Of a stretch of DNA of 64,000 bases, positions 26,310 through 36,800 are shown in pieces. The DNA comes from Thermocoleostomius sinensis A174 (GTDB lineage: Bacteria; Cyanobacteriota; Cyanobacteriia; Elainellales; Elainellaceae). Location: contig NZ_CP113797.1 in the NCBI RefSeq assembly GCF_026802175.1, positions 845,026-909,025 of the forward strand. Direction: 5' to 3'. The position numbers and the translations under genes were made by a program. The stretch's first letter is position 1; every line of letters starts with the position of its first letter. The notes beneath the pieces are model-generated. The model worked only from the letters and a program-made list of their open reading frames with translations, was not told the DNA's origin and searched no databases.

Positions 26310-26729
26310 TTATGGAAATTTTGCCGACTGTTGCTCTGTGCCATCGGGGAGTACCGCTCCCACCAGCAGCGCATCAGTTAATTTGGCATCTTCAAGATTC
26401 GCTTCAAACAAAAATGCATGACTCATGTTTGCCTCCACCAACACCGCACCAACGAGCCGTGCCGAACTCAATTGGCTTTCGGTTAAATTGGCCTTCAGCA
26501 TAAATGCCCGACTTAAGTCAGCCTCGGTCAAGTTCACCCTGGCCAGATTGGCTTCCTGAAAACTGGCTCCACTCAAGTTAGCGCGACTTAAATTGGCTTC
26601 CACCAAGTTGGCGCGATCTAGATTAATGCCGCTTAAGTTGGCTCCTGCCAGCGAAACCCTCGCCAAGTTTACCGCTTCAAAATGACGTTCACCAGCAGCA
26701 TACCGCGCTAAAAGCTCTTCAGCGTTCAT
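26310..26729 (-). CDS. Pentapeptide-repeat protein
   Basis: A 139-aa soluble protein made almost entirely of pentapeptide repeats, from LARVSLAGANLSGINLDRAN to AFLFEANLEDAKLTDALLVG. The ATG at 26729 gives MNAEELLARYAAGERHFEAVNL, a start seen in many cyanobacterial pentapeptide proteins; the frame is open to 26831, but the extra residues are not repeat-like. The right-handed beta helix is predicted from the A(N/D)LXX periodicity. No enzymatic residues are visible. It precedes the membrane-anchored relative and may interact with it (inference). Confidence 0.85.
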   Translation of the reverse strand: MNAEELLARYAAGERHFEAVNLARVSLAGANLSGINLDRANLVEANLSRANLSGASFQEANLARVNLTEADLSRAFMLKANLTESQLSSARLVGAVLVEANMSHAFLFEANLEDAKLTDALLVGAVLPDGTEQQSAKFP

Positions 26730-26891
26730 GTCGATCGTCCTCACAAAACCCAAGATTGAACTGCTAGCTAGAAGCTCTGGCGAAGTTCTGCTAAAAGTTC
26801 TGTTATCCGTTGCATTCGCAGAATGCGTCAATATTATCGAGAATGAGACGATGGCAGGTCAATAGTCTTTGTTTAAAGAGAATAAAGAGAA

Positions 26892-29432
26892 TTATGCCTG
26901 GGTTCGTGCGATCGCGGCTACGACGGTTGCAAATTCTACTGGATGGACGTGTTTTGACAAGTAGACCTGAAATCCCATAGACAGCGCTTGCAGCCGTTCA
27001 TCTTCACTGCTTTTAGTCGTTAAGGCAATCAATGGCAGCGGTCGCCCTTCAGCCGTTGATAGAGCCTTGACTCGCGCAATCAACTCCATATCGCGCTCCG
27101 TCAGCGTTGTGATGTTGATCAGCAGCACATCGGGGCTAAAGTGCTCAACCAGCCCAGCCGCATCGGACACAGAGGCTACTGCAATCACCTCGGCCCCATC
27201 GTTTTCCATCTGCACAGCCAAGGGGTCACGTGAATGAAATTTCGCATCGATCAATAAAACTTGCAGATTGTGTAAGGGGCAAAGCTCGATCATGCTATCG
27301 GTTATGGGATCTGGAACGTTACCTAGACTAGGGTCTGGGTTGCTATCGAGTGGCCCATTCTGATGATGGTTCATCAGTGGATTGGCGTCTGCATGAATTT
27401 TGGCTAGAGGGATTTCAACCGTGAAAGTGGCTCCTTGCCCTTCGCCGTCGCTGACCGCTGCTATCGTCCCCCCATGCAGTTCTACCAAGTGTCGCACCAG
27501 CGTTAAGCCCAGCCCCAACCCTTGCCCCGATCGGGTTGAACTGCCATCGGCTTGACGAAACGGCTCGAACACGTGGGGTAAAAATTCAGGCGTAATCCCC
27601 TGACCTGTATCTTGAATCTGGAGTTGCACCCGATCGTGGATCTGCTGAAGGTAGATGGTAATTTGCCCATGCCGAGGGGTAAACTTCATGGCATTCGACA
27701 GTAAATTCCATACGACTTGTCGCAGGTAGCGCAAATCTCCCCGGACGGGGCCAACGGTTGGGTCTAAATTGAGGCTCAGGTGCAAGTCCTTGGCATCCAT
27801 CGCCAATTTCAGAGATTCCGCCGTCTCTTGAACGATCGAACTCAACCACAGAAAACTTGGTTTCAGTCGAAACTGTCCAGTAATTACCCGCGAAATGGTC
27901 AGCAGATCATAGACAATCTGCGTGAGTGCTTTCGCCTTGCGTTCGATTGCATCCAGGGCTTGATCCAGTGTGCGGGCATTGAAGGAACGCAACCGCAGCA
28001 TTTGAGTCCAACCAACAATGGTATGCAAAGGTGTGCGGAGTTCGTGAGATAGGGTGGTTAAAAACTCATCCTTGAGGCGATTTGATTCTTGCAGTTGTTG
28101 GTAAAGACGGGCATTATCGATCGCCATCGCCGCCCGTTGAGATAAATCCGTTGCCACCGATAGGTCAAGCGGGTCATAGTCGCGATCGGACTCGGCAATG
28201 GCTAACACCATTGTGCCAAGCTTTTGTCCACGCGCAATCAACGGCACAATAATCAACGCCCGAGGAGCTAGTTCGACAGAAATTCTAATGACCCGTGGGT
28301 CTTGAGAAATGGGATGCAGTGTGAGCGGATCGGTCACTAACACCGGACCTGAGGTTTGCAGGGCCCGAGCTAGCAAGTTGTCAGGGGTCTGCATGGAGGT
28401 TTGATATAAATGGCTCAACTCATCCACAAGCGCCTGTTTGTCTGGGTGGCGATGGACGGCTGCCACCTGTTTCAAGACCCCATCCACTTCAAGCTTGTGA
28501 ATCAAGCAAAAGTCTGCCAACACGGGCACGGTTAACCGCGCCACATTACTCAATGTCGTTTCATAATCTAAGGATGATGCCAAAATGTTGCTGGCCTCTG
28601 ACAAAAATGCACATCGCTGATTTGCCAATTCTGCCCGCCGCCGCGCCATTTGCTCTTGTTGTAGCAGTTGATCACAAATGCGCTCGATTTGCTTGCGGGA
28701 TGTGATGTCTTGGAAGTAGGCAGCAATCCCATCTCGGGCTGGATAGAGATTGATCTGAAACCAGCGGTTTAAGGTGGAGCATTCGTATTCAAATTGAGTT
28801 GAGACCCGACTACGAGCGGTTCGATCGCAGTGATAATACAACCGAGTATTCACTACGTGGGGGTACACCTCCCAAACATTTCGTCCTAATAATTCGCTTT
28901 GGTGGCGTTCTAGAATCCGTTCAGCCCGCTGATTGATGTATGTAAATCGCCATTGCCCATCAATCGCGCAAAAGCCGTCGGTAATGCTTTCAAAAATTTC
29001 GGCTAACTCTTCATTGGTAGCTCGCAGCGCTTCCTCGGCTCGGCGACGGCGCGAGGTTTGCTGTTCTAATTGAGTGTGCGTTTGTTGTAGCCTGGCATTG
29101 AGGGCAACTTCGGCTTGCTTCCACTCGGTGATATCTTCATACAGCACCAGCATGCCGATCGGCAAAGGATAGGCCCGTACCCCCAGCCAAACATTCAGTG
29201 GCTCGTAGAAAATCTGAAACCGTGTACTGTCTCCGGTCTCAAAAACAGACTGTAACTTCTGGTAGAACTCAGTTTTCAGCGCTTCCGGGTAAACCTCCCA
29301 GATGGGTTTGCCTAGCAGGTCGGTTGTAGATTGTCCGGCCAGTTGGGCCCCCCGTTGATTAATAAAGGTGATGCGCCAATCGCGATCGTAAATGGCAACA
29401 CCATCGGTGATACTCTCCAGGATTGCCGTCAT
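26892..29432 (-). CDS. Hybrid sensor histidine kinase: PAS-PAS-GAF-HisKA-HATPase-degenerate receiver
   Basis: An 846-aa soluble kinase. PAS1 (about 1-115, [20 protein letters not shown]) and PAS2 (about 145-250) are joined by a coiled coil. A GAF domain (about 285-430) precedes HisKA with the phospho-His in [15 protein letters not shown]. HATPase boxes N ([15 protein letters not shown]-like), G1 (DTGQGI) and G2 (GLGLGL) are intact. The C-terminal receiver-like domain (about 725-845) lacks its phospho-acceptor: the expected Asp after PDVLL is Asn (LLINITT), and the acidic pair is DA rather than DD/ED, while Lys (YLSKH) remains. It is thus a pseudo-receiver. The gene ends the signalling cluster. 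Confidence 0.9.
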   Translation of the reverse strand: MTAILESITDGVAIYDRDWRITFINQRGAQLAGQSTTDLLGKPIWEVYPEALKTEFYQKLQSVFETGDSTRFQIFYEPLNVWLGVRAYPLPIGMLVLYEDITEWKQAEVALNARLQQTHTQLEQQTSRRRRAEEALRATNEELAEIFESITDGFCAIDGQWRFTYINQRAERILERHQSELLGRNVWEVYPHVVNTRLYYHCDRTARSRVSTQFEYECSTLNRWFQINLYPARDGIAAYFQDITSRKQIERICDQLLQQEQMARRRAELANQRCAFLSEASNILASSLDYETTLSNVARLTVPVLADFCLIHKLEVDGVLKQVAAVHRHPDKQALVDELSHLYQTSMQTPDNLLARALQTSGPVLVTDPLTLHPISQDPRVIRISVELAPRALIIVPLIARGQKLGTMVLAIAESDRDYDPLDLSVATDLSQRAAMAIDNARLYQQLQESNRLKDEFLTTLSHELRTPLHTIVGWTQMLRLRSFNARTLDQALDAIERKAKALTQIVYDLLTISRVITGQFRLKPSFLWLSSIVQETAESLKLAMDAKDLHLSLNLDPTVGPVRGDLRYLRQVVWNLLSNAMKFTPRHGQITIYLQQIHDRVQLQIQDTGQGITPEFLPHVFEPFRQADGSSTRSGQGLGLGLTLVRHLVELHGGTIAAVSDGEGQGATFTVEIPLAKIHADANPLMNHHQNGPLDSNPDPSLGNVPDPITDSMIELCPLHNLQVLLIDAKFHSRDPLAVQMENDGAEVIAVASVSDAAGLVEHFSPDVLLINITTLTERDMELIARVKALSTAEGRPLPLIALTTKSSEDERLQALSMGFQVYLSKHVHPVEFATVVAAIARTQA

Positions 29433-30063
29433 TGATCATACTCATCTGAAGGTTAATATGTGAAACGATAGTTTTAAATGGGCTAGGGGAAACAGTGAAA
29501 CCCTAGCCTAGAATGAAACCCAGTTCCATATATGCCACATAGACCATTCGGGGCAGGTTGCGATCGCATCTCAAGGGAGAGCGTAATGAAGCAAATTCTA
29601 GAAAGTTTCGGAAGGACTGTGGATAGAAAGTTCTAGAAAAAGTTTCAACTAGTTCAGCGATTATGAATGAACCGCACCCGAATGTAAGCGTTACCCAAAA
29701 GCGCTTGACTCAAGCGGTTACAGGAACGCTGTCGCGTATACCAAAAGTTTTAATATTTGTCGGGGGATTTGCCATCATCCTCTAGAACGAGTCGAACCGT
29801 TGCCAGCCTCCTCCTTAGTAAGTACGACAAATTGTCCGAATTCAAACAAGATGAGAATAAATAACACACAAATCGCTCAGCTTTTTCCACGGTTCATTCC
29901 ATCATTTCGCCATGGCTTTTAGGTACAGTTTCCAGGGTTTGTAAGATTGAGAGAGGGGAGGATCGTTAGAGGATGTGTGAACAGTATCAATGCTGGCTCA
30001 GATAGCCTGCACCCGCCGGAGAGACCCGGAACCTCGCTTCAAACAACCTCTTGTAGAGCGAGG
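29433..30063. other. 631-nt intergenic region between two kinases
   Basis: No gene seen. A small hairpin CGCTTG-ACT-CAAGCG is at 29,702-29,716. A longer stem AACCTCGCT / AGCGAGGTT (30,030-30,038 with 30,057-30,065) overlaps the stop codon of the upstream kinase on the minus strand and may help end its transcript, although it has no T-tract. The promoter for the 846-aa kinase should lie in the left part. Confidence 0.4.
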
Positions 30064-32220
30064 TTAGTGAGAACGAGAGGCTAGTCTGTGGCTCGTGTTC
30101 ATAACTTGGTCGATCGTGTGAATCAACTGATGCACCTCAACGGGTTTGGTAAGATGAGCATCAAACCCCGAAGCTAAGGCTTTCTCCTGCTCTGCTTCAC
30201 CGGAATAGGCAGTGAGAGCAATGGCTGGTAACTGTGCTAGGTGCGGCTTCGATCGAATTTCCTGCATTAACGTGTAGCCATCCTGTCCGGGCATAGCAAT
30301 GTCGCTAATCAACACATCGGGGTTAAATGCTGACAACAGAGTCAGCGCTGCTTGCACTGAAGGCGCAATCTCGATCGTAGCTCCATACTGTTGCAGCACA
30401 AAGCTGAGGAAATCACGAGCGTCTGCTTCGTCTTCCACCAACAAGATATTGATGCCGGATAACGAGACAGACTGAGTTTCTGCCGCAATCGGATCGACCG
30501 TGACAGCCGGTTGAAACGTTTGACGGATTGGTAATTTGACGGTAAAAGTGGCTCCTTGTCCCTCTCCATCACTAGCCGCTTCGACCGTGCCCCCATGCAG
30601 TTCGACTAGATGTTGCACAATGGCTAAGCCCAATCCCAGCCCATTGTGAGAGCGCGTGATGGTACTGTCAGCCTGGCGAAATCGATCGAACACATGCGGC
30701 AAGAACTCTGGGCTAATGCCAATGCCGGTGTCGGTGATCGTAATCTGCATATGACCAGTTTCTTGGACTGACGAGGAACGATCGGGCGGTGGAAGGGAGG
30801 CGGTGGTTAAGGCTGATTGAGTGTCTGGTGATGCGTTACTTAAGGAATCATTGGTTGCTGCTGGCGATGGGGACTGGTCTGAGGAGAAGCAGTCTAGCCG
30901 CACCGTCACCCGTCCCGCTTCGGGCGTGAACTTAATAGCATTCGACAGTAAATTCCAGACGACCTGCTGCAACCGCACCGCATCTCCCCAAGTGTGGTAA
31001 GCCGACTCCGAGGTTAAAAAGTTCAGATCGATCGATTTTGCTTCGGCTTGGGGGCGCACCGAATCGATGGCTGCTTCAATCACGGATACCAAATTCACAG
31101 GTAGCCAGTTCAGTTGTAGCTTGCCACGAATAATTTTTGACACATCGAGAATGTCTTCAATCAGTTGGGATTGGGCTGTAGCATTGCGCTCAATAGTCTC
31201 CAAGGCCCGATCGATGGTTTTTTGATCGAGCTTACGAGTTCGCAGAAGCCGTGACCAGCCCAGCATGGCATTGAGGGGGGTACGTAGCTCGTGGGATAGC
31301 ACCGCTAGAAATTCATCCTTCATGCGGTTGGCGGTTTCAGCCTCGCGGCGGGCAATTTGTTCGCGCAGCATTTGTTCACGTACCAGATCTGCCTGTTTGC
31401 GAGCCGTAATGTCTTCGATCGTGCCCACATGGCCAATCAGTTCACCGTGGGCTGAATACATGGGAGAAGTGCGCACATGGGTCCAACGTACCGCCCCTGT
31501 GGGTGGTTGAAATCGATACTCATGGGTCAGTTCTTTCGACTCTTGAATGTACCGTTTCCAAGCCGCCACTGCCCGATCGCGATCGTCTGGGTGCAAAAAC
31601 TGTAGCCATCCTTCGCCTAGCCCTTCTTCGGCAGTAAACCCACAAATTTCTTGACAGCGAGGATTGGTATAGGTGCATTGCCCATCGATATCCAGCAGAA
31701 AAATGCCAACTGGCGAACAACTGCTGAGCAGGCGAAATCGTTCCTCGCTTTGGCGAAGTTGGGCATTCATGCGCTTCAGTTGAGCCGACTGTCGCTCTAC
31801 TTCTAGGCGCTGCTGTTTGATCATTTCGGTTTTACGGAACAGATCCACAAACACCGTCACCTTCGAGGAAAGAATGATCGGGTCGATCGGTTTGTGAAGA
31901 TAATCGACTGCCCCCAACGAATATCCCTTAAACATAAGGTCATCGCTAGTGCTAAATGCCGTCAGAAAGATAATCGGGGTTTGTCGAGAGCGCGATCGAT
32001 TGCGAATTAAGTTTGCCGTCTCAAAGCCGTTCATTCCCGGCATCTGCACATCTAGCAGAATGACTGCAAAATCTTGATGCAGCAAACAGCGCAGGGCTTC
32101 TTCCCCAGAATTTGCCTTCACCAAATTTTCTCCCAGGCTGCTTAAGACGGCTTCAAGGGCGAGTAGATTTTCGGGATGATTGTCAACCAGAAGGATGTTG
32201 ACTTTAGGATCTGAGGACAT
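30064..32220 (-). CDS. Hybrid histidine kinase: REC-PAS-HisKA-HATPase-REC
   Basis: A 718-aa soluble kinase. The N-terminal receiver (about 8-125) has VDNHPEN, the acceptor in VILLDVQMPG and LHKPID. A coiled coil leads to a PAS/PAC unit (about 160-285, GFTAEEGLGEGWLQFLHPDD). HisKA follows with [17 protein letters not shown] and HATPase with [22 protein letters not shown] and GLGLGLAIVQHL, interrupted by a Ser-rich insert (about 455-490). The C-terminal receiver (about 595-710) has VEDEAD, LISDIAMPGQDG and LTKPVE. Both receivers look active. It begins 3 nt after the CheB gene, so it belongs to the cheR-cheB transcript. Confidence 0.93.
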   Translation of the reverse strand: MSSDPKVNILLVDNHPENLLALEAVLSSLGENLVKANSGEEALRCLLHQDFAVILLDVQMPGMNGFETANLIRNRSRSRQTPIIFLTAFSTSDDLMFKGYSLGAVDYLHKPIDPIILSSKVTVFVDLFRKTEMIKQQRLEVERQSAQLKRMNAQLRQSEERFRLLSSCSPVGIFLLDIDGQCTYTNPRCQEICGFTAEEGLGEGWLQFLHPDDRDRAVAAWKRYIQESKELTHEYRFQPPTGAVRWTHVRTSPMYSAHGELIGHVGTIEDITARKQADLVREQMLREQIARREAETANRMKDEFLAVLSHELRTPLNAMLGWSRLLRTRKLDQKTIDRALETIERNATAQSQLIEDILDVSKIIRGKLQLNWLPVNLVSVIEAAIDSVRPQAEAKSIDLNFLTSESAYHTWGDAVRLQQVVWNLLSNAIKFTPEAGRVTVRLDCFSSDQSPSPAATNDSLSNASPDTQSALTTASLPPPDRSSSVQETGHMQITITDTGIGISPEFLPHVFDRFRQADSTITRSHNGLGLGLAIVQHLVELHGGTVEAASDGEGQGATFTVKLPIRQTFQPAVTVDPIAAETQSVSLSGINILLVEDEADARDFLSFVLQQYGATIEIAPSVQAALTLLSAFNPDVLISDIAMPGQDGYTLMQEIRSKPHLAQLPAIALTAYSGEAEQEKALASGFDAHLTKPVEVHQLIHTIDQVMNTSHRLASRSH

Positions 32221-32223
32221 GAG

Positions 32224-32805
32224 CTATCTCCGAACAGAAAAACAGAGATGCGTGAGGTAAGGCGCAATGTCAGACAACGGTAAGATTTGATCGACGGGTA
32301 TCGATTGAATGGCGGCTTGGGGCATGGTCGCATTTTCAGCCGTTGTTGGATCTTGCACGATCGTATGGCCATTAACCGCTGCAATCCGGGCTAGGCCCTG
32401 AACGCCATCGCGGTTGGCTCCTGTGAGTAGCACCCCGACCGTCCGTTCATGATAGCTATCGGCGGCCGATTCAAACAGCACATCGATCGACGGGCGAGCA
32501 TAAGACACAGGCTCGTCTGTAGACAAGGACAGATAGCCTGGCTCAACGAGCAGGTGATAATCGGGTGGTGCGAGGTAGACATGACCCGGATGAAGCAGGT
32601 CTTTATCTTCGGCTTCTTTGATGGGCATGGAACTGTGCTGTTGTAAAAATTGACTTAATTGGGCGTTCGACTCTTTGTGACGATGCTGAGCAATGGCGAT
32701 CGCCGCTGGAAACTGGTGGCTTAAGTTGCGAAGGATGACCTGTAATGCCGATAGCCCTCCTAACGATGTTCCAATTACCACAATTTCAACGGCTTCCACT
32801 GCCAT
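32224..32805 (-). CDS. cheB: CheB-type protein-glutamate methylesterase, catalytic domain only
   Basis: A 193-aa stand-alone CheB catalytic domain. The Ser-His-Asp triad is visible: GTSLGGL (Ser), AQHRHKE (His) and LLTGANRDGV (Asp). The normal N-terminal receiver is missing, so activity is not controlled by phosphorylation in cis; the REC-bearing kinase encoded immediately downstream could do this in trans (inference). Its ATG overlaps the cheR stop by one nucleotide. CheB removes methyl groups from chemoreceptor glutamates, but no chemoreceptor is in this window. Confidence 0.9.
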   Translation of the reverse strand: MAVEAVEIVVIGTSLGGLSALQVILRNLSHQFPAAIAIAQHRHKESNAQLSQFLQQHSSMPIKEAEDKDLLHPGHVYLAPPDYHLLVEPGYLSLSTDEPVSYARPSIDVLFESAADSYHERTVGVLLTGANRDGVQGLARIAAVNGHTIVQDPTTAENATMPQAAIQSIPVDQILPLSDIAPYLTHLCFSVRR

Positions 32806-33659
32806 CAGTGCAACCTCCGATACAGCCGATTGTCCCGATCGAGTTCTTCGTAGTGCTGTTCAAACGGCGTGAGTTTCAGCGTTTCTTGCCGCCCTAAACC
32901 CAAGATCCCAAACGAGCACAAACTGTCATAAAACAATTGATGCACTCGTTTTTGCAGGGTGGAATTAAAGTAGATCAAAACGTTACGACAGAGAATAACG
33001 TTGAATTCATTGAAGGAGTTATCCGTGGCTAAATTATGTTGCGAAAACACAACGTTTTCTTTAAGAAACGATCGAAAAATGGCATTTTCATAAGCGGCTG
33101 TATAGTATTCCGAAAACGATCGGGTTCCACCCGCGCGAAGATACAAATGCGTATATTCCTGCATCAGCCTTAGGGAATATATTCCACTTTTGGCTTGTTG
33201 CAAAACATAGTCATTCATATCTGTGGCGTAGATGCGGCAGCGGTGATATAACCCTTCTTCGTGCAGCAAGATTGCCATCGAGTACACTTCTTGCCCCGTA
33301 GAGCAACCAGCATGCCAGATACGAATGAAAGGATAGGTACGCAAGAGTGGAACGACTCGTCGCCGAAAGGTGACAAAAAAACTGGGATCTCGAAACATTG
33401 CAGTGACGTGAACGGTTAACCCAATTAAAAACCGTTCTAGACAGTTAGCATCATGCAAAATCCGATCCTGCAAGGCAGAAATTGTGCTGACTTCCTCAGA
33501 TTGCATAATTCGGCGCACCCGTCGTTTTAAGGAAGCGAGAGCATAATCGCGAAAGTCAAATCCATAGTACTGATAAATCCCCTCCAACAGCAGTTGAATT
33601 TCAATGTCCTCTAAGGTAGATTTAGCTGCTGGCATGACTGGAATGAGAGGAATGGACAT
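32805..33659 (-). CDS. cheR: CheR-type protein-glutamate O-methyltransferase
   Basis: A 284-aa SAM-dependent methyltransferase that esterifies glutamates of sensory proteins. The N-terminal helical domain (about 15-85) ends in LTVHVTAMFRDPSFF, the CheR signature. The SAM site is IWHAGCSTGQEVYSMAILL (about 113-131), followed by RIYATDMND and FNVILCRNVLIYF. The C-terminus closes with RLYRRLH. It lies 227 nt downstream of the CHASE3 kinase on the same strand and is translationally coupled to CheB. The pair may adapt one of the neighbouring kinases rather than a classic MCP; that is inference from context. Confidence 0.92.
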   Translation of the reverse strand: MSIPLIPVMPAAKSTLEDIEIQLLLEGIYQYYGFDFRDYALASLKRRVRRIMQSEEVSTISALQDRILHDANCLERFLIGLTVHVTAMFRDPSFFVTFRRRVVPLLRTYPFIRIWHAGCSTGQEVYSMAILLHEEGLYHRCRIYATDMNDYVLQQAKSGIYSLRLMQEYTHLYLRAGGTRSFSEYYTAAYENAIFRSFLKENVVFSQHNLATDNSFNEFNVILCRNVLIYFNSTLQKRVHQLFYDSLCSFGILGLGRQETLKLTPFEQHYEELDRDNRLYRRLH

Positions 33660-33886
33660 GGAGAGTAACAGCAGTCAGGAGAACGAAACCAGTCGGATTG
33701 AGCACACCGATTTTCGCAAATTTAAAATCCCGGTTCGTTTAGCTTAATCCGTTAGAGTCTAGATAAAAACTATCAGAAGGCTGATTTTTGCGTTGAGGGT
33801 TTTATTCATTTTCATAGATCGGTGTTGATGGGTTGGTTTTAGTAGGGTTTGGTTGGAATGGAGATGGCGAGGGATAATTAATCCCA

Positions 33887-36800
33887 TTAGTGATACAGCC
33901 AAACCCGCAGCAGCGATAATAATTGCTCGGTATCAACTGGTTTGGTGATGTAATCCGAGGCTCCGACGTCTAAACATTTCTCGCGATCGCCCTGCATCGC
34001 CTTTGCGGTCAGTGCCACGATTGGTAACGACTTCAATTCCTCCATTTGGCGAATGGCACTTATTGCTTCATAACCATCCATTTCCGGCATCATGATGTCC
34101 ATTAGTACTAAATCAATATCGGGGTTAGCTTGCAGTAGACTAATGCCATCACGGCCGTTTTCGGCATATCGGACGTGCATTTGATATTGTTCTAGCAGAC
34201 TTGTCAGGGCAAAGATATTGCGCACATCATCGTCTACAATCAACACAGTTTTTCCAACAAGGATGGGGTCTTGTTGCTGAGACTGTTGCAACATTTGCCG
34301 TTGTGAATCCGGTAAGTTTGCTTGAATACGATGCAAAAACAGTGCGGTTTCATCGAGGAGGCGTTCTGGTGACTGCACATCTTTTACGATAATGGTGTCT
34401 GAAAGCTGCCGCAGCCGTGTTTCCTCGGAGGCTGTCAGTTGCCGACCTGTGTAGATAATGATGGGCAAGTAAGCAAGATCTGCTTGTTGCTTGATTTGCT
34501 CAATTAGGGCAAACCCATCTACGTCCGGTAAACCCAGGTCTAACACCATACAATCAAACCGATCGGACTTCAGTGCAGCCAAGGCTTCGGCTCCGCTCCC
34601 CACGGCTGTACTTTGAACATCGCCGTTGCCAATCAATTCAACAATGCTGCGTCGCTGCCGTTCATCATCTTCAACAATCAGCAAGTTTTTGACCGGCCGC
34701 TCGACAAAATCTCGAAGCCCCATGAGGGTTTGGGTTAGTTCTTCACGGCTGATGGGTTTTTGCAAATGCGCGATCGCCCCCAGTTGCAGGCTGCGTTGTC
34801 GGCCTTCTTCTACCGACATGATGTGAACAGGAATATGGCGTAGCGTCGGATTATGCTTAAGTTGATCTAACACCATCCAACCGTCATAGTCTGGCAGGCG
34901 GACATCCAGCATAATCGCGTCTGGGTTAAACGCTTTGGCTAGCGCCAGTCCGTGGCTGCCACGAGTTGTGACGATGCCCTTAAAGCCCTGTTGACGAGCC
35001 AGATCCAGCAGCACTTGCGCAAACTTGAGATCATCTTCAATAATTAGCAGGATTTGATCGTTAGCGGTAATGGAATGGCGATCGTCTGGGATTTCAGCCG
35101 TTTCTTGCAGGGCTGTGGTTGGGTGAATTGGTTGGGGTGGAAGGGCAGGGGCCTCGGAGGGGACGGGCGAAACCGTTGCCAGCGGTTGTGGCAAATTCGA
35201 CTGAGGCAAGTAGAGGGTAAAGGTGCTGCCCTTGCCTACTTCACTTTCTAGCCGAATTTCTCCTCCCAAGAGATGGGCAATTTTGCGGCTGATGGATAAC
35301 CCCAACCCAGTGCCATCATACTTACGCGATGTGGTGCCGTCTCCCTGTTGAAAGGCTTCAAAAATGACCTCGTGTTGATGGGGCGCAATGCCGATCCCGG
35401 TATCCTGTACGGCGAAGGCAATTACCCGATCGGCCGATTGAAGAGAGTCTCGATCGGGACTCCACCCATCACGGGCTGGATAGACCCGCAACTGCACCTG
35501 TCCTTGTTCCGTGAACTTAAATGCATTAGCCAGTAGATTTTTCAAGACCTGCTGAAGCCGCTTTGAGTCAACATAAAGTGTTGAGGGCAAGTGGCTATCT
35601 AGATGGAGATGAAAGTCTAGATGACGCGCATTGGCAACTTCACGAAAGGTTCGCTCGAGTTGGGCACAGAGATCGGGCAATGATGTCTTGCTGGGTTCGA
35701 TGATCATCGTGCCAGAATCAATTTTGGCTAGATCCAGCACATCGTTAATGAGTGACAGTAAATCGGTTCCTGCTTCATAAACCGTGCGAGCATATTCCAC
35801 TTGTTTGTCAGTGAGATTGCCCTCATTGTTTTCTGACAGCAGCCGTGCCAGAATTAACAAGCTATTCAATGGCGTTCGCAACTCGTGCGACATATTAGCT
35901 AAAAATTCCGATTTGTATTTGGAACTAAGAGCTAATTGTTCGACCTTGAGTTCAATATCCTGTCGAGCTTGTTCTAGGGCTAGATTTTTCTGTTCAACTT
36001 CTCGGTTTCGCAGCGTCAATAATTCTGATTTCTCTTCTAGTTCCTCATTCAGTTGCTGTAACTCTTCGTTGCTTTGCCGCAGTTCTTCCTGTTGTTGCCG
36101 TAATAGTTCTTCTGAACGCTGAAGCGATCGGGTCTGCTCTTCTAGGCGTTGATAGCTCTCGGTGAGTTCTTCCTGTTGTACTTGTAGCTCTTCTGTGAAT
36201 CCTTGGGATTGCTTTAATAGCTCTTCAGTTCGCATCGTTGCCGAAATTGAATTAAACAAAATGGCGATGCTATCTGCTAACTGATCGAGGAATTGTAGGT
36301 GAATTCGATCGAACACATATAAAGACGCCAATTCGATGACTGCAACGACTTGATCTTCAAACACCGCTGGTAAGACAACGAGATTAAGTGGAGTAGCTTC
36401 CCCAAGACCAGAACTGATTTTGATATAGTCTGCTGGCACTTGGGTAAGCAAGATCCGCTGTTTTTCAAGGGCACATTGCCCCACCAATCCTTCTCCAATT
36501 TGAAACCGATTCGCTAAGTGTTTGCGCTCTTGATAGGCATAGGTGCTGAGCAATTTCAGGTAAGCTGGTTGATCGGCATCTTCCATCATTAGGTAAAACA
36601 AGCCCTGTTGGGCATTTACCAAGGGAGCTAGCTGCGACAAAATCGATCGGGCTGCCGTGTCTAGGTTGCGCTGTCCCTGAAGCAATTGAACAAAGTGATT
36701 GAGGTTGGTTTTAAGCCAGTCTTGTTCTTGGTTTTTTTGGGTTGTTTCTCGTAAATTGATTAACATCTGATCAAAGGCTTGAGCCAATTGACCTACCTCA

